A model generated the notes under the pieces. It did not search any database. It was not told the origin of the DNA and was given only the letters and a program-made list of their open reading frames with translations. Positions 44,423-53,259 of a stretch of 64,000 nt of DNA are shown here, piece after piece (the first letter of the stretch is position 1; every line of letters starts with the position of its first letter). Both the position numbers and the translations under genes were made by a program. The stretch is taken from positions 1-64,000 of the forward strand of contig JAEWBG010000028.1 of the NCBI GenBank assembly GCA_023391335.1, written 5' to 3'. The stretch comes from Pseudomonadota bacterium (GTDB lineage: Bacteria; Pseudomonadota; Gammaproteobacteria; Steroidobacterales; Steroidobacteraceae).

Positions 44423-45234
44423 CGCGCTTTCTTGATGATGTAGCCGCCGGATTTTTGATCCGGCTCGAGCGTCAGCAGCCCGCGGGTCTGTGCCTGCTCC
44501 AGCAGTTCGCTGAAGGTGCGAAATCCATAATAGCTTTCGTTAAAGCCCGGACTGCGGCGTTTCAGCGTCTGTTTGACCATCGAGCCCCAAATCTTTTCGT
44601 CTTGGTCGCGTTCTTCAGCGAGCGCGTCGATCGTGTCGAGCACTAAGTCGAAGGCCTGCTGCTGACGATCCTCTTCGCTCTTCTCCGCTTTCGGTTGCTC
44701 TTTCGGCGCTTCGGCATTTGCGCTCTTCGCGGGACGACGGCGGCTGCGTTGTTTCTTCTCGTCCTGACGCACCAGATCGTCGTAGAAAATAAATTCATCG
44801 CAGTTGGCGATGAGCAGATCCGAAGTGGATGTTTTTACGCCCACACCGATCACAGTCTTGTTGTTCTCGCGCAATTTGCTGACCAGCGGCGAGAAGTCGG
44901 AATCGCCGCTGATGATGACGAAGGTGTCGACGTGCGCTTTGGTGTAGCAGAGATCCAATGCATCGACGACCAGTCGAATGTCGGCAGAATTCTTGCCCGA
45001 CATGCGAATGTGAGGAATTTCGATTAGCTCGAAGGATGCTTCATGCATCGGCGCTTTGAATTCCTTGTAACGATCCCAATCGCAATACGCTTTCTTGACC
45101 ACGATGCTGCCCTTGAGCAACAAGCGCTCGAGAACGCGAGCGATGTCGAACTTCGCATATTTTGCGTCGCGCACGCCGAGTGCGACGTTTTCGAAATCGC
45201 AAAACAGCGCCATGCTGGTGATTGGGTGGGACAT
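44419..45234 (-). CDS. NYN domain ribonuclease-like protein with OST-HTH/LOTUS domain
   Basis: A 271-residue protein. The NYN (PIN-like, LabA/DUF88) domain at 1-155 has the acidic set Asp13 (Cys-Asp-Phe-Glu-Asn), Asp85, and Asp111/Asp113 in Ser-Gly-Asp-Ser-Asp-Phe-Ser-Pro-Leu, typical of metal-dependent RNases. A Lys/Glu-rich linker leads to an OST-HTH (LOTUS) domain at about 190-268, a fold that binds RNA, including G-quadruplexes in known cases. The start is 45234, or ATG 45213. It probably acts on RNA; the target is unknown. Confidence 0.88.
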   Translation of the reverse strand: MSHPITSMALFCDFENVALGVRDAKYAKFDIARVLERLLLKGSIVVKKAYCDWDRYKEFKAPMHEASFELIEIPHIRMSGKNSADIRLVVDALDLCYTKAHVDTFVIISGDSDFSPLVSKLRENNKTVIGVGVKTSTSDLLIANCDEFIFYDDLVRQDEKKQRSRRRPAKSANAEAPKEQPKAEKSEEDRQQQAFDLVLDTIDALAEERDQDEKIWGSMVKQTLKRRSPGFNESYYGFRTFSELLEQAQTRGLLTLEPDQKSGGYIIKKAR

Positions 45235-45241
45235 GTTTGGA

Positions 45242-45353
45242 GTGGTGACTAGCGGATAGTGACTGGTGACTAGAAAGAGAAGAATCGATTCAGCGCATCT
45301 GACTGCAGGTCTTCAGTCTTACCTATCCGCTAGTCACAAGTCACGAGTCACTA
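45242..45353. repeat. Inverted word repeat (gtgactag type)
   Basis: gtgactagcggata at 45245-45258 is an exact inverted match to tatccgctagtcac at 45324-45337. Degenerate copies of gtgact/agtcac words extend both arms. It lies in the gap between the CorA gene and the NYN gene. Confidence 0.8.
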
Positions 45354-45357
45354 AGCG

Positions 45358-46335
45358 TCACAGCCAATTCTTCCTTCTAAACACCACATACGTCAGCACC
45401 ATCGAGCCGATCATCAAGCCGATGGAGAAGAAGAAATTGCTGTAATGGCCTGGTAACTCGGGAAGCAGGCGGAAGTTCATTCCGTAGATGCTTGCGATCA
45501 ACGTCGGCGGCAGGAACAGAACGGCGGCGACGGAGAAAATCTTGATGATGTTGTTCTGTTCGACGTTGATCAGGCCCAAGGTGGCCTCGAGCAGAAACGA
45601 AACTTTGGTGCCGAGAAAGCTAGCGTGGTCGGATAAGGAGGTCACGTCGCGACTGTTGGAGCGAAAGCGATCGCGTTGATCGCCGCGCATTTCGACTTTG
45701 CCGGACTGCTGGATGTACATCAGCAGCCGTCCCAAGCTCACCAAGCTTTCGCGAGCTTTGGAATTGAGTTCGCCGTTGAATCCGATGCGCTCGATCATCT
45801 GGCGCAAGTCGTTGGAGTTGGGCGTCGCGCCGCCGTTGCGAGCGAAGATGTTGCTAGAGACGCTGTCCAGATCGCTGCCGATGCGCTCGAGAATGTCGGC
45901 GATACGCTCGGTGAATGCCTCCATGAGGCCGACCAGAATCGAAATCGCACTCTGGCACGCCGCGGGATGTTTTTCCGCGTACGCGATGTATTGCTGAAAC
46001 GGCTTGGTTGCGATGTAGCGATTCGTGACCAGGCGACCATTCATCAAGATGAACGTCACCGCAGTGCTCACGGGGCGGTCGGTATCCAGATGCGCTGCGA
46101 CAGTGGCGGTCATATACAAGCCGCCGTTGTCTTCATACAAGCGGTTCGACGCCTCGATCTCTTTCATTTCTTCGCGTGTCGGCACATCGATACCTAGCGT
46201 GCGCTCGACCAGTTTTTCTTCGTCCGGAGTCGGCTCGAGCAAGTCTATCCAGACCGCATTGCTGGGAATTTGTCCGTCCGCCCCCAACTCGATTCGAGCC
46301 AGGCCGTGCGGCTGAGGTGCGTAGATGTTCAGCAT
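45358..46335 (-). CDS. corA: CorA family magnesium/divalent cation channel
   Basis: Pentameric inner-membrane Mg2+ channel. The 325-residue protein has the large N-terminal cytoplasmic domain, the long stalk helix and two C-terminal membrane segments. The signature Tyr-Gly-Met-Asn-Phe lies at 284-288 between them, and the short tail ends with basic residues (Arg-Arg-Lys-Asn-Trp-Leu). Length is standard. It is followed by the NYN gene in the same direction and preceded by the DsbA-like gene 39 bases upstream. Confidence 0.94.
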   Translation of the reverse strand: MLNIYAPQPHGLARIELGADGQIPSNAVWIDLLEPTPDEEKLVERTLGIDVPTREEMKEIEASNRLYEDNGGLYMTATVAAHLDTDRPVSTAVTFILMNGRLVTNRYIATKPFQQYIAYAEKHPAACQSAISILVGLMEAFTERIADILERIGSDLDSVSSNIFARNGGATPNSNDLRQMIERIGFNGELNSKARESLVSLGRLLMYIQQSGKVEMRGDQRDRFRSNSRDVTSLSDHASFLGTKVSFLLEATLGLINVEQNNIIKIFSVAAVLFLPPTLIASIYGMNFRLLPELPGHYSNFFFSIGLMIGSMVLTYVVFRRKNWL

Positions 46336-46374
46336 GGAGCAGTCGAGCGATAACTCAGCACTGCGCCGGGGCGA

Positions 46375-47241
46375 TCAGCCGCCGGCCTCATGGACCGCGA
46401 GTTCATCGACGATCTCGAACAGATTGGCTTCGCTGCCGGCGCTGCCGAGATCGGTGCGGTACTTTCCATTCACGATGAAGAGCGGCACTGAGTCCACTCG
46501 ATAGCGTCGGTTCAAGAAGTCTGCGCGTTGCAGTTTCGATTCGACCGCGAACGACGAGAACGTCTTCTTGAAATCGGCTTCGCTCACACCGTGCTCGGCG
46601 AAGAAGGCGGCGATCTTCTCGACCGTGTTCAGCGGATTGTTGTTCACGTGTATCTCGCGAAAGATGAGCGAGTGCAGCGAATCGAGCTTGCCGAGTACTT
46701 CAGCCGTATAGAACACTCGAGCATGGAGTCGGGTCGCCTCGTTCCACATTGCAGGAATGCGCACGAACTCGGCTTGACTCGGCTTCTCCTTGGAACGCCA
46801 TGACTCCACTGCAGGATCCAACGCGTAGCAATGCGGACATCCATACCAAAAGACTTCCGCGATCTCGACCTTACCCGGCGGCACGCTCACCGGCTGCGCG
46901 GGAACGATCTTTTGATAATTCGTGCCTTCCTTGAATCGCGACGAGGTCGGCGGACCTTCCGGCGCTGCGCCAAGCTTCAAGGCGGGCTGGACGCCGGTTG
47001 AAGCAGGCCCCGGCGGCGGCTCGTCATCCGTTTCGCTGATGTCCTCTGCGGGCTCGGTCGCTGCTGGAGCCGCAGTCGGCGTTTGCACTGTCTCTGAGGC
47101 GGTGACGCTGTTAGGCGTCTGCGAGGGTTGCTCGGTCGCTTGCGCCGGCTGATTTGCGGGAGCCGACGCAGGTTGTTTGTGGCAACCCGCTACGATGCCG
47201 AGCATCAACAAACACGACAGCAGTCCAGCCAGTCTTTTCAT
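46375..47241 (-). CDS. DsbA-like thiol:disulfide oxidoreductase, lipoprotein with long linker
   Basis: A 288-residue protein with a lipobox (Val-Ala-Gly-Cys20), a Pro/Thr/Gln/Ala-rich linker of about 80 residues and a DsbA domain from about 105. The active site is Cys135-Pro-His-Cys138, and the cis-Pro loop reads Ser-Val-Pro-Leu-Phe. It should introduce disulfides in periplasmic proteins. Typical DsbA is soluble and about 210 residues; the lipid anchor and spacer would hold this one at a membrane. It lies 39 bases after the cytochrome gene stop, in the same direction. Confidence 0.9.
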   Translation of the reverse strand: MKRLAGLLSCLLMLGIVAGCHKQPASAPANQPAQATEQPSQTPNSVTASETVQTPTAAPAATEPAEDISETDDEPPPGPASTGVQPALKLGAAPEGPPTSSRFKEGTNYQKIVPAQPVSVPPGKVEIAEVFWYGCPHCYALDPAVESWRSKEKPSQAEFVRIPAMWNEATRLHARVFYTAEVLGKLDSLHSLIFREIHVNNNPLNTVEKIAAFFAEHGVSEADFKKTFSSFAVESKLQRADFLNRRYRVDSVPLFIVNGKYRTDLGSAGSEANLFEIVDELAVHEAGG

Positions 47242-47280
47242 TGATGCCCCTTGCAGCGTTGCAGTCGTCGAAACCTAAAG

Positions 47281-47895
47281 TTAGCGCAGCCCCTGCACGT
47301 AAGACGCCACTGCGTCGATTTGTTCGTCCGTCATGCTCGCGGCAACGTTGCGCATCATCTGATTCTGATCGGTTTGGCGAGTGCCGGCACGATACGCCTT
47401 CAGCTGATTGACCACGTATGTGGCCTGCTGACCGCCGATCGATGGATAAAGTGCCGTGGGATTACCAGCACCACGCGGGCCATGGCAAGCCATGCAGGCC
47501 GGTACGCCTGAGTTGTTGTCGCCGCCGCGATAGATGCGCTGCCCGAGGGAAACCTTGCTCGGCTCAGTTTCGCCACCGCGACGCACTTGCTTGGAGAAAT
47601 ACGCAGCGAGGTCTTCGATGTCTTCGTCGCTCAGCGGCTGAGCCATCGGCGTCATGAGCGGATTGGTACGCGCGCCGCTCTTGAATGCGTGGAGCTGTTT
47701 GTTGATGTAGGCGACATGCTGGCCGGCGAGACTGGGCCATTCCGGGTTCACGCTGTTGCCGTCCGCTCCGTGGCAGGCAGCACAGGGCGCCGACTTCGCC
47801 TGGCCCTTTTCTGCCGAGCCTTCGGCGGCACAGAGCTGTCCGACCAACAATCCGCATGCCGCGGAGAACACCAGCATCGCCCGAAACTTCATCAT
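47281..47895 (-). CDS. Cytochrome c4-like diheme cytochrome
   Basis: A 204-residue periplasmic electron carrier. After a signal peptide (cleavage near Cys-Ala-Ala-Glu) there are two heme c sites, Cys38-Ala-Ala-Cys41-His and Cys134-Met-Ala-Cys137-His, each followed by a c-type domain with a distal Met. The double-domain form matches cytochrome c4, which feeds electrons to terminal oxidases. It is located directly upstream of the DsbA-like gene, as in several proteobacteria where c4 and dsbA neighbour each other. Confidence 0.9.
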   Translation of the reverse strand: MMKFRAMLVFSAACGLLVGQLCAAEGSAEKGQAKSAPCAACHGADGNSVNPEWPSLAGQHVAYINKQLHAFKSGARTNPLMTPMAQPLSDEDIEDLAAYFSKQVRRGGETEPSKVSLGQRIYRGGDNNSGVPACMACHGPRGAGNPTALYPSIGGQQATYVVNQLKAYRAGTRQTDQNQMMRNVAASMTDEQIDAVASYVQGLR

Positions 47896-48044
47896 TCACT
47901 CTCCGAAAAGTACCGCCCGCCGACGGTGTTTGGCTGATCCTTAGTCACGTGCGATGGGCGCGTTCAAGGATTGCAGGCGGAAATGGCGCGCGATTGTACA
48001 CTAGCCGCGCTGCGCTCCACGCAGCGCTGCGCCTTCCTGAAACG

Positions 48045-48656
48045 ATGCCTCAGTTTCCCCAAGCTCGCTTTTTGCTCAGTGCCTGGCAGACCCAACAGTT
48101 TCCTGCGGACGAGGGAGCCGAAGTGGCCTTCGCGGGCCGCTCGAACGCGGGTAAATCGAGCGCGCTCAACGCGATTACCGGGCGGCGCGATCTCGCTCGG
48201 ACCAGCAAAACACCAGGGCGCACGCAATTGATCAATTTCTTCGAGCTCAACGCGGGACAGCGGCTCGCGGATCTTCCGGGCTACGGTTACGCCAAGGTGC
48301 CAGAAGAAATGAAGCGTCATTGGCGCGAGCTGATGTCGCGGTACGTGGAGACGCGCCAGTCGCTCGTCGGTCTGCTCTTGATCATGGATGCGCGCCATCC
48401 GCTGACCGAGTTCGATTGGCAAATGCTCGAATGGACGCACGCGCACGGACTGGATTCGCATCTGGTGCTCACCAAGGCCGACAAGTTGAATCGCGGCGAG
48501 GCCAATCAGGCGTTGCGCTCGGTACGGGCGCGAGTGGCCCCTGAGATCACCGTGCAATTGTTTTCGGCCCCAGAGAAGACGGGTGTCGACGAAGCGCGTA
48601 GCCGGGTCCTGCAAATGCTAGCGAGCGGTCGGCGACGCGAGCCGGACACGGAGTAG
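48045..48656 (+). CDS. engB: Ribosome biogenesis GTPase EngB/YsxC
   Basis: A 203-residue GTPase needed for large ribosomal subunit assembly. Motifs: G1 Gly-Arg-Ser-Asn-Ala-Gly-Lys-Ser (31-38), G2 Thr in Lys-Thr-Pro-Gly-Arg-Thr, G3 Asp-Leu-Pro-Gly-Tyr-Gly, G4 Thr-Lys-Ala-Asp. ATG 48045 matches the family start, although the frame is open from 47856. It is divergent from the cytochrome c4 gene, an arrangement often seen in gammaproteobacteria. Confidence 0.94.
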   Translation: MPQFPQARFLLSAWQTQQFPADEGAEVAFAGRSNAGKSSALNAITGRRDLARTSKTPGRTQLINFFELNAGQRLADLPGYGYAKVPEEMKRHWRELMSRYVETRQSLVGLLLIMDARHPLTEFDWQMLEWTHAHGLDSHLVLTKADKLNRGEANQALRSVRARVAPEITVQLFSAPEKTGVDEARSRVLQMLASGRRREPDTE

Positions 48657-48674
48657 TGCGAAGCGAGCGGACAA

Positions 48675-48705
48675 AAAGAACCCCGGTGGCTTTGGGCCAC
48701 CGGGG
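48675..48705 (-). terminator. Terminator on the minus strand in the engB-omp gap
   Basis: A 10-bp stem (ccccggtggc 48681-48690 / gccaccgggg 48696-48705) has caaaaag at 48672-48678, which is ctttttg on the minus strand. It would end a transcript coming from the outer-membrane protein gene, leaving a 3' UTR of about 275 bases. A smaller acccgg/ccgggt hairpin lies just before it at about 48715-48740. Confidence 0.7.
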
Positions 48706-48980
48706 AATAGTGTTACCCGGCATGGGGATGGACCGGGTTACCGTCCACTCAGGGAGGTCAGCGGACGGGAGCATCCTGGCCGACGCTCGATTGTTCAGAC
48801 GTCCTGTACCCGCCAAAGTTCCGGCCCGATTTGTGCGAATTTTCTGAAGAAAAGTTCACTCAATTCAGTCGCTTGGACGCGACGAGACTGTGTCATCGCA
48901 AGCCTCTGTGGCGGCAGCTTTTCAAGCACATCGTTGCGCCGGCGCTACAAAATTTATCGGCGAAACTCGCACGCGCCGGA

Positions 48981-49505
48981 TCACAGGAAGGTGTAGGTCA
49001 CCCCGATCGAGACCATGTTCAGATGGTCGATATCCTGGGCTTCGAAACGCTCGTATTCCGCCCGGACACCCAAACTCAAGAAACGGAATTGCGCACCGAC
49101 GCCGTACGCGAAATCGGTGCCGTCATTCTTGAAAGCATTGCCGGAGACGCCGCTCGCGCTCACCGAGCTCTTCCAGTCAATCGCGCCGAGTTTGGCGAAG
49201 ACGTCGAGCGGTCCGAACGCATAGAACGGCACCACGAACGCCGAGATGCCATGTGCATCCACTTTCACGCCGTTGTCTTTCGGGCTACCGAAATCGACAT
49301 AGTTGGCTTCGAAGCCCAGCCAGTCCAACGGACGAATGCCGGCAATCACTTTGTAGCCGGTGTCGTTGTCATCGAATTGGGCCAGGCCCTCATCGATTTT
49401 GATGCTTGCGCGTCCAAGGCTCGCGCCTAGATACACACCATTGTCCGCCGCCGACGCGGCACCGCACGCCATCAATGCCACTGCGCCTACAACTAACTTG
49501 CGCAT
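48981..49505 (-). CDS. Small outer-membrane beta-barrel protein
   Basis: A 174-residue protein with a clear signal peptide (Ala-Ala-Ser-Ala cleavage) and eight likely beta strands of alternating hydrophobic residues. It ends with Tyr-Thr-Phe-Leu, close to the terminal aromatic signature of barrel proteins. This is the OmpA/opacity-like porin fold (OMP_b-brl). Function unknown; possibly structural or adhesive. The 3' untranslated region is long and ends at the terminator near 48690. Confidence 0.82.
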   Translation of the reverse strand: MRKLVVGAVALMACGAASAADNGVYLGASLGRASIKIDEGLAQFDDNDTGYKVIAGIRPLDWLGFEANYVDFGSPKDNGVKVDAHGISAFVVPFYAFGPLDVFAKLGAIDWKSSVSASGVSGNAFKNDGTDFAYGVGAQFRFLSLGVRAEYERFEAQDIDHLNMVSIGVTYTFL

Positions 49506-49613
49506 AAAAACTCCTGATCAGAACACTGCCGGTGAGAATGCACGCCGAGCGCGAAGGTTGCATCGCGTAGGTATTACGCGACAGGCGCACTCGGCGGAGA
49601 TATGGATAAAGCT

Positions 49614-52331
49614 CTAGTGCGCTTCGTCCCAATTCGAGCCGCGGCCTGCATCGACCTTCAGCGGCACGTTTAGGTTTGCGGCTCCGCTCATGAGTTGGCG
49701 TGCGCGCTGCATCAGTTCGGACGCCAAGTCCTCGCGTACTTCGAACACGAGTTCGTCATGCACTTGCATGATGAGCCGCGCTTCGAACTTGGATTGTTGC
49801 AGCCAACGATCCACTTCGATCATTGCACGCTTGATGATGTCCGCAGCTGTGCCTTGCATTGGTGCGTTGATCGCTGCGCGCTCCGCACCTTGGCGCAATC
49901 CTGCATTGCGTGAATTGATGTCGTTCAAGTACAGGCGGCGACCGAACACCGTTTCGACATAGCCGCGATCGCGCGCTTGCTGACGCGTCTCGTCCATATA
50001 ACGTCGCACGCCCGGATAACGCTGAAAGTACAGATCGACGTAGCGTTGCGCTTCGCCGCGTTCGATGCCGAGTCTGCTTGCAAGACCAAACGCAGACATG
50101 CCGTAGATCAAGCCGAAGTTGATTGCTTTCGCCGAGCGACGTTGATCGGCCGTGACTTGATCCAGGGACATCCCAAACACTTCCGCAGCGGTGGCCTGGT
50201 GAATGTCGCGGTCTTCACTGAACGCCTTGAGCAGACCTTCGTCGCCCGATAGGTGCGCCATGATGCGCAGCTCGATTTGCGAATAGTCCGCGGCCACGAT
50301 GCACCAACCGGGCGGTGCAATGAATGCTTGGCGAATGCGCCGGCCTTCAGGCGTGCGAATCGGAATGTTCTGCAGATTCGGATCTTGCGAGGAAAGCCGT
50401 CCGGTCGCCGCAACGGCTTGGTGATAACAGGTGTGCACGCGACCGGTGTCGCGATCGATCTGTAACGGCAACTTATCCGTATAGGTCGATTTGAGCTTGG
50501 CGTACCCGCGGTAGTCCATGATCACGCGTGGCAGCTCGTACTGTTGGGCAAGCTCTTCGAGCACGTCTTCGGCGGTTGACGGCTGCCCCGTCGGCGTCTT
50601 GCGCAACACGGGCAGTCCCAGCTTCCCGAACAACACATCCTGTAATTGCTTTGGCGACTCGAGTGCAAACGGCACACCGCCTAACTCGTGCGCCCGTTGT
50701 TCGAGCTCGCGCATACGGGCCGCGAGTTCGCTGCTTTGTTGCTTGAGCAGAGCGCCGTCGATCAGCACGCCTTGGTGCTCCATGCGAAACAGCACTTCCG
50801 TCAGCGGTTGTTCGATGGTTTCGTACAGCGATTGCAGCTCAGGCACCGATTGGATCTTGGGCCACAGTGCCTGATGCAGTTGTAACGTCACATCCGCATC
50901 TTCGGCGGCGTATTCGCTTGCGGTTTCAATCGAGACTTGATTGAACGTGATCTGCTTCGCGCCCTTGCCGGTAACGTCTTCGTATTTGATCGTGTCGATG
51001 CCGAGATACTTGCGCGCAACCGCGTCCATGTCGTGCCGAGTAGCGGTGCTATTCCAGACGTAGGACTCGAGCATCGAGTCGAAGCGCATTCCGCGCAGTT
51101 GTACGCCCGCACCCAACAGAACGTGCGCATCGAATTTCAGGTGATGCCCTACTTTCGATGGCGTGTCGCTCTCGAGTATGGGGCGCAAAACCTTCAGCAC
51201 CTCATCGAGCGTACGTTGCGTCGGTGCGCCTGGATAGTTGTGCGCGACGGGTATGTAGGCGGCGTTGCCTGCATCGATGCAGAACGACAAGCCGACGATG
51301 CGCGCTTGCATGTAGTTCAACGCATCGGTTTCGGTGTCAAAGGCGATCAACTCGGCGGCCGCGAGTTTGCTCGCCCAAGCGGCGAGCGCTTCGCTGGTCG
51401 TGATGGTTTCGTAGTGGCGAGGCGGTCTTGGGACAGTGGATTCGACTGGGGGCGGCTCGATGCGGGTCTCGCCGCTCCCTTCAGTGAGTTGCCGCAGAAA
51501 AGTTCGCAGCTCCAGGCGTGTGTAGAGGGCGATGAGCCGATCGCGGTTGGCTTCGCCACGCACGAGCGTCTCGGGTGTGTGGTTCAGTTGTACGTCGCAC
51601 ACCAATGTCGCGAGCTTTCGCGACAGCTCCAAATCCTTGAGGCTCGCGCGCAGGTTCTCGCCGACCTTGCCGGTGATCTTTTCCGCATTCGCCACGACTT
51701 GATCGAGTGTGCCGTAGTCGTTCAACCATTTCGCCGCCGTCTTCGGTCCGACTTTCGGAACGCCCGGGATGTTGTCCGAGCTATCGCCGACGAGCGCGAG
51801 GTAGTCGACGATTTGTTCGGGGAAGACGTCGAACTTATTTTTGACGCCGGCGCGATCGAGCCGCGAACCGCTCATCGTGTTGACGAGCGTGATGTGCTCG
51901 TTCACGAGCTGCGCCATGTCCTTGTCGCCGGTCGAAATCAGTACGTCGATGTCGCATGCCGCGGCTTGTTTGGCGAGCGTACCGATTACATCGTCCGCTT
52001 CGACGCCTTCGATTCGCAGCAGCGGCAGACCCATCGCCTCGACGCAGTCGAGCAGCTGCTGCAATTGCGCGCGCAGATCGTCCGGCATCGGCTGACGTTG
52101 CGCCTTGTACGCATCGAATAGATCGTCACGGAACGTTCGTCCCGGCGCATCGAACACGACTGCCATCAAGTCGGGCGATTCTTCCTTGCAGAGCTTCTGC
52201 AGCATATTCAACACGCCGAGGACTGCGCCGGTCGGTTCGCCGCGAGAGTTGGTCAGAGGCGGCAACGCGTGGAATGCGCGATACAAATACGATGAGCCGT
52301 CGACGAGGACGAGCTTGCGACGTGCGTTCAT
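49614..52331 (-). CDS. polA: DNA polymerase I
   Basis: Fills gaps in replication and repair. The 905-residue protein has all three parts: 5'-3' exonuclease (1-290), 3'-5' exonuclease with Asp-Thr-Glu in its first motif (about 340-500), and polymerase with Asp-Tyr-Ser-Gln-Ile-Glu-Leu-Arg, and Gln-Val-His-Asp-Glu near the end. Length is normal. The ATG overlaps the lptM stop by 4 bases (ATGA), so the two are coupled. Confidence 0.96.
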   Translation of the reverse strand: MNARRKLVLVDGSSYLYRAFHALPPLTNSRGEPTGAVLGVLNMLQKLCKEESPDLMAVVFDAPGRTFRDDLFDAYKAQRQPMPDDLRAQLQQLLDCVEAMGLPLLRIEGVEADDVIGTLAKQAAACDIDVLISTGDKDMAQLVNEHITLVNTMSGSRLDRAGVKNKFDVFPEQIVDYLALVGDSSDNIPGVPKVGPKTAAKWLNDYGTLDQVVANAEKITGKVGENLRASLKDLELSRKLATLVCDVQLNHTPETLVRGEANRDRLIALYTRLELRTFLRQLTEGSGETRIEPPPVESTVPRPPRHYETITTSEALAAWASKLAAAELIAFDTETDALNYMQARIVGLSFCIDAGNAAYIPVAHNYPGAPTQRTLDEVLKVLRPILESDTPSKVGHHLKFDAHVLLGAGVQLRGMRFDSMLESYVWNSTATRHDMDAVARKYLGIDTIKYEDVTGKGAKQITFNQVSIETASEYAAEDADVTLQLHQALWPKIQSVPELQSLYETIEQPLTEVLFRMEHQGVLIDGALLKQQSSELAARMRELEQRAHELGGVPFALESPKQLQDVLFGKLGLPVLRKTPTGQPSTAEDVLEELAQQYELPRVIMDYRGYAKLKSTYTDKLPLQIDRDTGRVHTCYHQAVAATGRLSSQDPNLQNIPIRTPEGRRIRQAFIAPPGWCIVAADYSQIELRIMAHLSGDEGLLKAFSEDRDIHQATAAEVFGMSLDQVTADQRRSAKAINFGLIYGMSAFGLASRLGIERGEAQRYVDLYFQRYPGVRRYMDETRQQARDRGYVETVFGRRLYLNDINSRNAGLRQGAERAAINAPMQGTAADIIKRAMIEVDRWLQQSKFEARLIMQVHDELVFEVREDLASELMQRARQLMSGAANLNVPLKVDAGRGSNWDEAH

Positions 52332-52606
52332 GGTGTCGGCGTCGTGGGTTGGCTCGGATCTGGCTGGCTCGAGTCGGGCTGACTGAGGGGCTGATCCGGG
52401 GCAGCCGTGTTTGGCTGTTGAGTCTGCTGCTGTTTCTTTTGATTCGGCGTGCGCGTGGTCGGCGATGAGGACTGCGGGACGCTTGGAGTGGCAGCTTCAG
52501 GTTTTTTGTCGGGCAGATACAGCGGGCCTTTCAGGCCGCATGCGGTGACCAGGAAAAATGTGATGAAAACGCCGAGGTGGCGGCGCGCGGAATAGGGGAG
52601 CGACAT
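52328..52606 (-). CDS. lptM: LPS transport assembly lipoprotein LptM
   Basis: A small lipoprotein that helps the LptD/LptE translocon mature. The 92-residue form starts at ATG 52606; the signal ends Val-Thr-Ala-Cys23, followed at once by the LptM signature Gly-Leu-Lys-Gly-Pro-Leu-Tyr. The tail of about 60 residues is rich in Pro, Gln, Ser and Asp and longer than in E. coli (67 residues total). The frame is open to 52705, but the upstream part is basic and lacks a signal. It overlaps polA by 4 bases. Confidence 0.88.
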   Translation of the reverse strand: MSLPYSARRHLGVFITFFLVTACGLKGPLYLPDKKPEAATPSVPQSSSPTTRTPNQKKQQQTQQPNTAAPDQPLSQPDSSQPDPSQPTTPTP

Positions 52607-52799
52607 GGGCGGAGTATAACGGAGCGCGGCGGGCTCCCGATCTCTCCGTTTCGCGCACATAGCAGGTCGTGATTCAGTTGGCCGCTCCCTGCAAGCCATT
52701 TTCAAAATCGCTGCAAGGACCTCTTGCTACTGGAAGAGGAACAGCAGCGAATTAGACCCGCTGCGACGTATATAACCGTCGCCATCGACCGATACGCGA

Positions 52800-53246
52800 C
52801 TAGCCCGCAGCTCGCTCCAGCACGGCGAGTGTGATGCGCGAGATGCACACGAGACGCTGGGCTTCGTCTTCGATGCGGATTTCCCAAACTTGACTGCGCT
52901 TGCCGCGGTGGAGAGGACGTGCGGTGCCGATGACGTAGCCTTTATGAACGGCGCGGACGTGGTTGGCGTTGATCTCTTGGCCGACAACGCTGAAGCGATC
53001 TGAATCGACGGTGAGATTTGCGCCGAAGCTGCCTAACGTTTCGGCAAGCACGACCGACGCGCCACCATGGAGAATGCCGTACGGTTGCTTGGTGCGCTCA
53101 TCGACTGGCATGCGCGCTTGCAAGAAGTCTGCGCCTAACTGCGTGAATTCGATCCCAAGATGCGTGGCCAGGTTGTGGTGAGGCAAGCGAATGCCTTTGA
53201 GCTTGAGCAGATCGCTCAGCTGATAGTCGGCAAACCAGATCGACAT
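52800..53246 (-). CDS. Hotdog-fold acyl-CoA thioesterase (PaaI/MenI-like)
   Basis: A 148-residue thioesterase of the PaaI/YdiI group. The signature His-Gly-Gly-Ala-Ser-Val-Val-Leu-Ala-Glu-Thr-Leu-Gly-Ser carries the catalytic Glu on the central helix. Asn-His and Gly-x-Ala-Arg-Pro-Leu-His-Arg-Gly match the CoA-binding side. E. coli relatives act on 1,4-dihydroxy-2-naphthoyl-CoA or in siderophore proofreading; the substrate here is unknown. It starts 13 bases after the argH stop, so it may be read through from the arginine operon. Confidence 0.88.
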   Translation of the reverse strand: MSIWFADYQLSDLLKLKGIRLPHHNLATHLGIEFTQLGADFLQARMPVDERTKQPYGILHGGASVVLAETLGSFGANLTVDSDRFSVVGQEINANHVRAVHKGYVIGTARPLHRGKRSQVWEIRIEDEAQRLVCISRITLAVLERAAG

Positions 53247-53259
53247 TGCGCGCCTCCGA

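Noticed and set aside
48681..48705. Terminator for engB on the plus strand
   Set aside because: The hairpin has no T run on the plus strand; the T run is on the minus strand.
50937..52121. Long plus-strand ORF opposite polA (394 codons)
   Set aside because: It is the mirror frame of a highly conserved gene with strong third-position bias; no domain is visible.
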